From NCBI GenBank assembly GCA_002404095.1, contig DHJA01000045.1, positions 49,913 through 55,030 on the forward strand: a stretch of DNA of 5,118 nt, written 5' to 3'. Below are positions 1-5,118 of the stretch, in pieces. This stretch comes from Planctomycetaceae bacterium UBA4732 (GTDB taxonomy: Bacteria > Planctomycetota > Planctomycetia > Gemmatales > Gemmataceae). Within the stretch, counting starts at the first letter, position 1; each line of letters begins with the position of its first letter. The notes below the pieces were generated by a model. It worked only from the letters and a program-made list of their open reading frames with translations. It was not told the DNA's origin and searched no databases. The translations under genes were made by a program, and so were the position numbers.

Positions 1-21
1 CTCCCCCGCAAGGGGGGAGGG
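1..21. repeat. Palindrome R1 after the KR, at the window edge
   Basis: Hairpin with arms CTCCCCC (1-7) and GGGGGAG (13-19) around GCAAG. It encodes part of PLAPSPLAGE directly after the KR domain and stays in frame. It may continue beyond the left edge. It is not a terminator: there is no T-run, and the reading frame continues through it. Confidence -1.
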
Positions 22-3000
22 GGCAAGAGGCGCGCGTGTGCCGGCGGCCAGCGCCACGATTTCGACGGCCCGATCCGCGCCGCGCAGCTCCTGAACCAGA
101 TATTCCGCCCCGGTTTCCAGCGCGATCAGGCCGACGCCTTCCTGATCGAAAAGCTTCTTGAGGGCAGGCGTCACCATGCCGCCGGCCCACGGTCCCCAGT
201 TGACCGAGACAACGCGACAACTCGGCAGCAGCCGGGCGTAACGCTGGGCCGACTTGTTCAGCACTTCATTGGCGATGGCGTAATCGACCTGTCCCGTTCG
301 GCCGAAGCGGCCCGTGGACGACGAAAACAGCACCATCGCCCGCAGGTCGTCCGGCGCCAAGGCCGCGAGGACGTTGCGCAACCCATCGACTTTCGTGCCG
401 TAAACGCGATCAAATTGTTCCTCCGTTTTGTCCGCAATAAGGGCGTCCGCCAGTACGCCGGCGCCGTGGACGAGGCCGCGCACCGGGCCGTATTCCGCGC
501 GGACGGAGCGCAACACCTCCGCCACAGCCTCGGCGTCGCGCACGTCCACGGGATAGTAAACGGCCCGTCCGCCGGCCGCTTCTATGCGATCCAATGTTTG
601 GCGTGTTTCGCGCTGGGCGGTGAGTTTGCGGTAGCGTTCGCCGATAACTCTTGGCGTGGCGTCATCGTTGAGATGCAAACCGAGCGCCCGCTTGATCTCG
701 GCCTCGACCGTGAGCGGCGCCAACCAATCGGGTTCGCGCTCCGGCGCCGCGCTGCGGCCAAGTAGCACCAACATCGGCCGGAACGCCCGCGCCAGCGCGA
801 CCGCCGCTTCCGCCGTGACGCCGCGGGCGCCGCCCGTTGCCACGATCACGTCGCCCGCCGCGAACGGCGTCGCGGTGCCGGCCTCGGCGAGCGGCCGCAC
901 TTCCCGGATGAGGGTACGCCGCCCGGAGCGGCTTAGACCGACTTCCGCCGGGCCGGCCAGCAACAATTCTTCCGCCAACACATCCGCCGCCTGATCTGCG
1001 TCGGCCCAGTCGCCGCCTAAGTCAATCGCTTTGCACTGGACTTCCGACCATTCCCAGCCGGCCGTCTTGGCGAGGCCGGCAAGGCCGCCATCCACCGGGT
1101 CGCGCCGCGGATCGAGATTGCCAAGACCGAACGCCCCGTCCATCCGCGAGACCGTCACGAAGAGCGCGCCGCGCGCATTGCGCAGAGCCGCGGCGACTCG
1201 TTTGGCGCCGAACAGGGCGTCTTTCAAGAGGCCGTCGTCCGCCCGTCCCGAAGGCGCCAGGATTATCAGACCGCCGAGTGAAGCGGGCGGTTCCAGATCG
1301 CGCAGGGCTGCCGCCGGCTCCAGGCGCGTGCGGTAGCCCTTGCGGCCCAGACGTTCCGCGACGCGGCCGGCCAGATCGGCGGCGTCGGACGCAATCCAAA
1401 TCTCGGCGCCGGCCGTGATGTGGATTGGCACGCGTCGTTGGCCGTCGGATAGCGCAACGGCGTATACGACGCTGCGCTTAAGGGCATCAACCCTTGTTTG
1501 GATAGGTAGAGTCGCTGATTGCGAGCCGGCGGTGTGAGCCGCCGGAGAAGAGACGGCGGTTGCGCCGTTGCTCTCCGCGAGGAAGGCGGCGATGTGGCGA
1601 AGGCTATGCAGCGTACCAAGGTGTTCCGGCTTGACCTGCGGCGCCTCCGGCAAGCGCTCCTGCAACGCCGACAAGATTTCGACGCGCTTGATCGAGTCGA
1701 TGCCGAGGTCGGCGTCCATCGCCATGTCCAGTTCCAGCATCTCCGCCGGATAGCCCGTCTTCTCCGCGATTACTTCCAAGAGTACCGCAGTCACATTCTC
1801 TAAATTGGCGGACAAGTCGGCCGGTTCATCAGGCGAGCCGGCGGCGTGAGCCGCCGGAGGAACCACAACGGCTGCGCCGTTGCTCCCTGCGAGGAAGGCG
1901 GCGATTTGGCGAAGGCTATGCAGCGTGCCAAGGTGTTCCGGCTTGACCTGCGGCGCCTCCGGTAAGCGCTCCTGCAACGCCGACAGGATCTCGACGCGCT
2001 TGATCGAGTCGATGCCGAGGTCGGCGTCCATCGCCATGTCCAGTTCGAGCATCTCCGCCGGATAGCCCGTCTTCTCCGCGATTACTTCCAAAAGCACCTT
2101 TTCTACCCGCTCATTGTCGGCAACGACTGCCTGCTCCCAAAGCGGGTCCAACACGGCTGACACAGCCGTGGCACCCTGCGCCACATGGTGTGCCACGGCT
2201 GTTTCAGCCGTGTTTCTTGCTGCGACAACCTCGGGCGGAGCGGGCAAGGACGGCAATGGCGTGATCAGCGTCGGCGTCACGCCCATTGCGGCTTGCAAAT
2301 AGCGCTGATGCTGTTCGACCAGCAGATGGACGGTACGGTGCGCCGTCTCCTGGCCCTCCAGGAACTGACGATGTAGCTGGGCCGTCTGTTCCTGCATTTT
2401 CTGTAAGGCGCTCAGGCTTTCGCGCGTCTCACGCAAAGCCTGCTGGACGGCCGACGCATCGGCGACCGGCGAAGGAGATGACGGCGCCGGCGTAGTGGGC
2501 CCTGGCGGCAGAGGAAGGGGTCGGTTCATCGTGGGTGAAGAACTTCCGTTCGGTATGGGGCGATGCGCAACTTGGCGAGCCGGGGGCGTTAGCCCCCGGA
2601 GGGGCGGACGGCTCGGCTTCGGTTTGCGATAATTGGCGCCGCAAATCGGTACCAACAAGGTGGGCTTGCCGCCGTCCGCCGGCGGACGCGGCGGAGCGCC
2701 GGCGTCCCAGGCTTTCACATCGACGCCGTAACCCAGCACCGCCAGACAGGCCAGGCAACAGGCCAGGTCAAAGACGCCGGAGCGCTGGCCGTTCGAGGCG
2801 TCCAGGGCCAGCGCCTCATGTTCGCGGCCGCTCAGGATGGCGCCGACCATGCTCGTCAGCCGGGCGCCGGGGCCGACTTCCAGGAAAGTACGCACACCGG
2901 AGCGAAATAGCTTCTCAATCTCCGCGACCCATTCGACCGGCCGGGCCAGTTGGCCGGCCAATAGGTCGCGCGCTTCGCCTGCGTCCTCCGGGTAGGTCGC

Positions 3001-5118
3001 CGCCGTGGTATTGGCGTAAACGGGCACGGCGCCCGGATGAATCGTGGCCTTTTCCAGCACGGCGCGGAAGGCCGGCTCGGCGTTCGCCACCTGCGGGCTG
3101 TGGAACGCCGCCGCGACGGATAAGCGCGTCACCCGCACCTGCCGCGCGGCGAACGCCGCCGTCGCCCGTTCGATCTCCGCGATCGAACCGGACAGCACCG
3201 TTTGCTGTGGCGCATTCATATTCGCCAATACCAGATCGATTTTCTCTTCCGTCAAGACTTGGGCGATAGCTTCGGCGGAGGCTTGCACCGCGAGCATTCC
3301 TCCCGCCACGCCGGCGGAGGGCGCGGCCATGAGTCGGCCGCGCTCCACTGACAAGACATGCAAGTCGGCGGCCGAAATCCTGCCGGCGGCGCACAGGGCG
3401 ACCAGTTCGCCGTAGCTATGGCCGGCGAATGCGTCGGCGCGCACGCCGAATGATTCCAGCACACGCCAGGCGCCCAAGTTGACGGCGCCGAGGGCTGGTT
3501 GAGCCGCGTCGGTGGCGCGCAGGGCGGCTTCGTTGGCGGAGCGCTCTGCCGGCGTAAAGGCGCTCAGCGGATAAATCAGATCGCACAAGCGCGTCTCTTT
3601 ATCCGCGTAAGCGCGATCCGCTTCCGCAAGCGATTCATGCGCCAGCGGGAAGGTACAGACCAGATCACGCAGCATTCCCGGATACTGCGCGCCCTGCCCA
3701 GAGAACAGCACGGCCAGCTTGCCGGCCGGGGCGCCGGCGCCAAAGCACGCGCCGTCCGGGTTACGCCAAGATTTCTTGTGGGGATGCTTGCTCAACATCG
3801 CCCGCGCGCCGGCGATCATTTTCGCCAAGTCAGTTCGCTCGCGCTGTACGGGCAGCATCAGCCGGCAAGCAGCGTCCGCTTTCCACGCCGCGCGCGCCTC
3901 GGCGCCGCGCATACGCAGCTCGTCCCAAGAGCAATCAATCGGCCACGCTGCCAGCTGGGCTTCGAGGGCGTTGGCGCTGTCGGCGCTGAAGGCCAACAGC
4001 TGCACATCGCCGTCCCAATCGACCTCCGCCATGCCGGGTTCGGCTTCTTCAAGGACGCAGTGGAAATTACTGCCGCCGAAGCCGAACGCGCTGACGCCGG
4101 CTCGCCGCGGATGATCCGGCGACGACAACCACGGCCGTTTCTCCGTATTGACGTAGAACGGCGTCCGCCCGCCCTGCAGCACGTCGAGCGGCTTATCCAC
4201 CTTTAGAGTGGGCGGAAGGACTTTATGATGCAGGGCCAGCGCCGCCTTGATGAGACCGGCCGCGCCCGCCGCCGCTTTGGTGTGGCCGATTTGCGACTTT
4301 ACCGATCCCAATGCGCACCACGTTCCCGACCGACCCGATTCCTGATAAACCTCCGCCAGCGCCGACGCTTCAACGGCGTCGCCGACGCGCGTGCCGGTGC
4401 CGTGCGCCTCGACCATCTCGATGGTGTCGGGACTGACGCCGGCGATGCGATAGGCGGTGCGCAGGGCTTCGACTTGGCCGGACGCTTTCGGAGCATAAAC
4501 CGCGTTGCCTTTGCCGTCGCTCGACGCGCCGATACCGCGCACTACGGCGTAAATCTTGTCGCCGTCGCGGCGGGCGTCGTCGAGCCGCTTCAGCACCAAC
4601 ACACCTAAACCCTCGCCGAGGATGGTGCCGTCAGCAGCGGCGTCGAACGGCCGGGCGTTCCCGGTCGGCGACAGCGCCGGCGTTTTGCTGAAGCACATGT
4701 ACATAAAGATATCGTTAAAGGTGTCAATGCCGCCCGTGACCACCACGTCGGCCCGATGCGTCTCCAACTCCATCGCGGCGAGGTGCAGCGCCCCAAGCGA
4801 ACTGGCGCAAGCGGCGTCCACGACGCAGTTGGCGCCGCCGAGGTCGAAGCGGTTGGCGATGCGGCCGGCCACGACGTTGCCGAGCAAGCCGGGGAAAGAG
4901 TTCTCCTGCCAGCCGACGTAAGAATCCGCGATGCGCTCGACCACGTCATCGGCGACGGCTTGGTCCACGCCGGCTTCTTTTAACGCCCGGCGCCAGATTG
5001 GATGACCCAGCCGCGCGCCCAGCGGGATGACCAACTCCAACGTGCCGGTGACGCCGAGCATGACGCTGACGCGGCGGCGGTCGAGCGGCTTAAAAGTGGG
5101 CGACTCGCTCCGCGAGTC
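1..5118 (-). CDS. PfaA/HglE-like polyketide (PUFA-type) synthase, KS-AT-ACP-ACP-KR, partial at both ends
   Basis: One minus-strand frame is open across all 1,706 codons, and I checked it line by line for stops. Domains in order (residues counted from the right edge): KS 1-361, AT about 468-783, coiled coil about 886-944, ACP1 about 1004-1079, ACP2 about 1107-1183, structural KR half about 1210-1419, catalytic KR about 1420-1691. Diagnostic stretches are CFSKTPALSPTG and DGTILGEGLGVLVLKRL in the KS, GHSYGEL in the AT, LGIDSIKRVEIL in both ACPs and TGGARGVT in the KR. This order with tandem ACPs before the KR is that of PfaA subunits of PUFA synthases and of HglE-like glycolipid synthases. Enediyne synthases have a similar order but usually one ACP. 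The enzyme would be cytosolic and would build a long acyl chain from malonyl-CoA using NADPH. I leave the symbol blank because PfaA and HglE cannot be separated without the neighbouring genes. The N-terminus (an estimated 60-100 KS residues) and the C-terminus lie outside. In-frame palindromes lie mostly in its linkers. Confidence -1.
46..860 (-). other. Ketoreductase (KR) catalytic domain, SDR family
   Basis: This domain reduces the beta-keto group on the ACP with NADPH. The nucleotide-binding motif ATGGARGVTAEAAVALARAF begins with the Thr codon at 835-837 (residue 1428), followed by MLVLLGRS. Further KR marks are VHGAGVLAD and the catalytic Lys in YGTKVDGL. FSSSTGRFG holds the Ser (codons near 316-324). 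GQVDYAIANEVLNK holds the Tyr (codon 280-282, residue 1613) and the Asn four residues later. VSVNWGPWAGGMV closes the fold. The long insert after LLGRS, with EIKRALGL and ERYRKLTAQRETRQTLDRIE, is characteristic of PUFA-type and related KRs. All catalytic residues are present, so it should be active. Confidence -1.
861..1490 (-). other. Structural (non-catalytic) half of the ketoreductase
   Basis: About 210 residues lie between ACP2 and the catalytic Rossmann fold. Readable parts include VPIHITAGAEIWIASDAADL, LGGLIILAPSGRADDG, ALFVTVSRMDGAFGLG and GLAGLAKTAGWEWSEVQCK. The last two resemble the 'vtvtrxdgafGl...gglaGLaKtlaxEwp' pattern of the degenerate reductase-like subdomain that packs against the KR in type I synthases. 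It carries no intact nucleotide-binding Gly motif, so it is expected to be structural only. A linker of about 27 residues, starting with the palindrome at 1521-1548, precedes it. Confidence -1.
1521..1548. repeat. Palindrome R2 between ACP2 and the KR
   Basis: Hairpin with arms CCGGCGG (1526-1532) and CCGCCGG (1539-1545), loop TGTGAG, left flank GCGAG. It encodes SPAAHTAGS. Same family and same phase as R3, with a small number of differences, and in register with it in the 312-base repeat. Confidence -1.
1571..1797 (-). other. Acyl carrier protein domain 2 (ACP2)
   Basis: The second copy of the carrier domain has its attachment Ser at codon 1693-1695 (residue 1142) in the same LGIDSIKR motif. 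Over the domain core it differs from ACP1 at only two residues: RHIAA against RQIAA, and LAESNGA against LAGSNGA. The other base differences are silent. Tandem ACPs in PUFA synthases are functionally equivalent and their number affects yield, so a second working copy is expected to raise output rather than add a new activity. That is family knowledge, not shown here. Confidence -1.
1833..1860. repeat. Palindrome R3 between ACP1 and ACP2
   Basis: Hairpin with arms CCGGCGG (1838-1844) and CCGCCGG (1851-1857), loop CGTGAG, flanks GCGAG and AGG. It encodes PPAAHAAGS, an Ala/Pro-type flexible linker. It is exactly 312 bases from R2. Confidence -1.
1883..2109 (-). other. Acyl carrier protein domain 1 (ACP1)
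   Basis: A carrier domain of about 75 residues. The phosphopantetheine attachment site is LGIDSIKR, with the Ser codon at 2005-2007 (residue 1038). It opens with KVLLEVIAEKTGYPAEML and closes with LGTLHSLRQIAAFLAG, the normal helix I and helix IV positions. LGIDSIKRVEIL is the PUFA-synthase form of the motif, as opposed to LGxDSL in most modular synthases. It is nearly identical to ACP2 and lies exactly 312 bases from it. It needs a phosphopantetheinyl transferase, not present here, to become active. Confidence -1.
2151..2213. repeat. Double hairpin R4 upstream of ACP1
   Basis: There are two small palindromes. One has arms CACGGCT (2152-2158) and AGCCGTG (2164-2170). The other has arms CACGGCT (2194-2200) and AGCCGTG (2206-2212). 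The 24-base blocks 2151-2174 and 2190-2213 are also inverted copies of each other with one mismatch, separated by 15 bases. The region could therefore form either two short hairpins or one long one. It is read in frame as a Val/Ala/Thr-rich linker before ACP1. Confidence -1.
2575..2602. repeat. Palindrome R5 in the AT-ACP linker
   Basis: Hairpin with arms CCGGGGG (2580-2586) and CCCCCGG (2593-2599) and a 6-base loop CGTTAG. It is flanked by GCGAG on the left and AGG on the right, which matches R2 and R3. It encodes PLRGLTPPAR within the proline-rich linker. Its phase relative to the gene's codons differs by one base from R2 and R3. Confidence -1.
2770..3715 (-). other. Malonyl-CoA acyltransferase (AT) domain
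   Basis: This domain loads extender units onto the ACPs. The oxyanion motif FSGQGAQYPGM is at residues 471-481. The catalytic Ser is in GHSYGELVAL (Ser codon 3415-3417, residue 568). A conserved Arg follows 25 residues later in SVERGRLM (residue 593), the spacing expected for binding the malonyl carboxylate. The catalytic His is in AAAFHSPQV (codon 3100-3102, residue 673). The C-terminal motif LEVGPGARLTSMV is at about residues 746-758. The AFHS type and the Arg are associated with malonyl rather than methylmalonyl specificity. That assignment is inference from family rules. The stretch LACLAVLGYGVDVKAW marks the domain end. Confidence -1.
3716..4035 (-). other. KS-AT linker region
   Basis: About 107 residues join the KS signature to the first AT motif. 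In type I synthases this region folds as a small alpha/beta KS-to-AT adaptor. The visible sequence starts with LLAFSADSANALEAQLAAW, which resembles the usual 'lfvLSAksxxaLxaxa' opening of this adaptor, and continues through an alanine- and arginine-rich helical stretch. It ends in a glycine- and alanine-rich turn just before KLAVLFSGQGAQ. No catalytic motif is expected or seen. Confidence -1.
4036..5118 (-). other. Ketosynthase (KS) domain, N-terminally cut by window edge
   Basis: This domain condenses the growing acyl chain with malonyl-ACP. The full Cys-His-His triad is visible. The nucleophile is in DAACASSLGALHLA, with the Cys codon at 4807-4809 (residue 104). The first His is in EAHGTGTRVGD, codon 4402-4404 (residue 239). 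The second is in GHTKAAAG, codon 4282-4284 (residue 279). The C-terminal signature GFGGSNFH ends at residue 353. The stretch RVSVMLGVTGTLELV near the right edge and CFSKTPALSPTG after the nucleophile are characteristic of the PUFA/HglE branch rather than ordinary modular polyketide synthases. The first visible residues (DSRSESPTF) are encoded by a perfect palindrome. The domain is expected to be active. Confidence -1.
5102..5118. repeat. Palindrome R6 inside the KS coding region
   Basis: A perfect inverted repeat: arms GACTCGC (5102-5108) and GCGAGTC (5112-5118) around a 3-base loop TCC. The window ends exactly at the right arm, so it may extend further. It encodes DSRSES just before PTFKPLDRRRVSVMLGV, in a KS region expected to be a surface loop. 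This is the only palindrome here that lies inside a catalytic domain. Confidence -1.

Larger units (their letters stand above)
1521..2108 (-). repeat. Tandem 312-base repeat, two units, each carrying palindrome plus ACP
   Basis: The segment 1521 to about 1782 aligns with 1833 to about 2094 at a constant offset of 312 bases (104 codons). From about 1562 to 1782 I count 8 mismatches by eye. Six are silent and two change residues (His/Gln and Glu/Gly). Similarity falls off abruptly after about 1783 and 2095, where the inter-ACP linker and the pre-ACP1 linker differ. The palindrome lies inside the repeated unit, at the C-terminal end of each ACP. Confidence -1.
2110..2769 (-). other. AT-ACP linker: proline-rich segment and predicted coiled coil
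   Basis: This 220-residue stretch without catalytic motifs has three parts. The first (about 2769-2530) is rich in Pro, Arg and Gly and contains an in-frame palindrome. The second is Pro/Ser-rich (about 2520-2465). The third (about 2463-2285, residues 885-944) is Gln/Glu/Leu-rich and ends in EQHQRYLQAA. It includes LSALQKMQEQTAQLHRQFL, and the heptad-like Leu spacing suggests a coiled coil. As I recall, a Gln-rich helix of the 'QFLxxQ' kind before the ACPs is typical of PfaA and HglE proteins, where it may help dimerisation. A Pro/Ala/Val-rich stretch with a double hairpin then leads into ACP1. An in-frame ATG at 2527-2529 could in principle be an internal start, but the frame is open through it. 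Confidence -1.

Noticed and set aside
1..21. Rho-independent terminator at the GC-rich hairpin
   Set aside because: There is no T-run on either side, and the synthase reading frame continues through it. It fits the palindrome class seen elsewhere in the gene.
1568..2065. Two nearly identical 61-residue plus-strand ORFs at 1568-1753 and 1880-2065, looking like a duplicated small gene
   Set aside because: They are antisense shadows of the two near-identical ACP domains. They repeat only because the ACPs do, and I see no ribosome binding site or independent coding sign.
2527..2529. In-frame ATG as the start of a separate ACP-ACP-KR protein
   Set aside because: The frame is open and in register upstream through the AT and KS with no stop, and only a weak purine-rich stretch (GGAAG) precedes the ATG. 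An internal start is possible but not supported.
1521..2602. CRISPR-like or other regularly spaced repeat array
   Set aside because: R2 and R3 are 312 bases apart and R5 about 740 bases further. The spacing is set by the ACP duplication and coding domains, with no short uniform spacers.
2585..2769. Frameshift or pseudogene at the odd Pro/Arg-rich stretch after the AT
   Set aside because: The register on both sides (AT upstream, coiled coil and ACPs downstream) is the same, and no stop occurs. The composition is explained by a linker and an inserted palindrome.
415..4983. Many other plus- and minus-strand ORFs of 60-245 codons, including 2535-3269 and 3499-4206 on the plus strand
   Set aside because: All overlap the uninterrupted synthase frame, which has recognisable domains from end to end. 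Their translations are low-complexity Arg/Ala/Pro-rich sequence typical of GC-rich shadow frames.

Overview
The whole window is the interior of one very long protein-coding gene on the minus strand. Read from the right edge to the left edge, with codons occupying 5116-5118, 5113-5115 and so on down to 1-3, there is no stop codon in about 1,706 codons. Neither the true start nor the stop lies inside. The domain order is ketosynthase (KS), acyltransferase (AT), coiled-coil linker, two tandem acyl carrier proteins (ACP-ACP), a structural ketoreductase half and a catalytic ketoreductase (KR). This is the architecture of PfaA-type polyunsaturated fatty acid (PUFA) synthases and the related HglE-like 'secondary lipid' synthases. 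Nearly all catalytic residues expected of an active enzyme can be read directly.

Layout from the N-terminal side (right to left): KS about 5118-4036, KS-AT linker 4035-3716, AT 3715-2770, proline-rich and coiled-coil linker 2769-2110, ACP1 2109-1883, ACP2 1797-1571, KR structural half 1490-861, KR catalytic half 860-46, then an interdomain linker that runs off the window. In the expected cycle the AT loads malonyl units onto the ACP phosphopantetheine arms, the KS condenses them, and the KR reduces the beta-keto group. Dehydration, enoyl reduction and release would be done by domains or proteins outside the window.

The most unusual feature is a set of GC-rich palindromes (REP-like hairpins) embedded in frame in the gene. 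Five lie in linkers (three of one family, one double hairpin, one at the left edge) and one lies in the N-terminal part of the KS. Two members differ from a third by a compensatory change in both arms, and the family is read in two different frames without producing a stop. One palindrome belongs to the 312-bp unit that carries each ACP, so the two ACPs look like a recent tandem duplication (about 8 mismatches over about 220 bp, only two changing an amino acid).

Organism: a high-GC bacterium. From memory, palindromes of these forms are scattered in Planctomycetes of the Gemmata group, and PUFA/HglE-like synthases occur there, so that is my best guess. It rests on recollection and was not checked. 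I see no RNA gene, CRISPR array, insertion sequence, promoter or true intergenic region.
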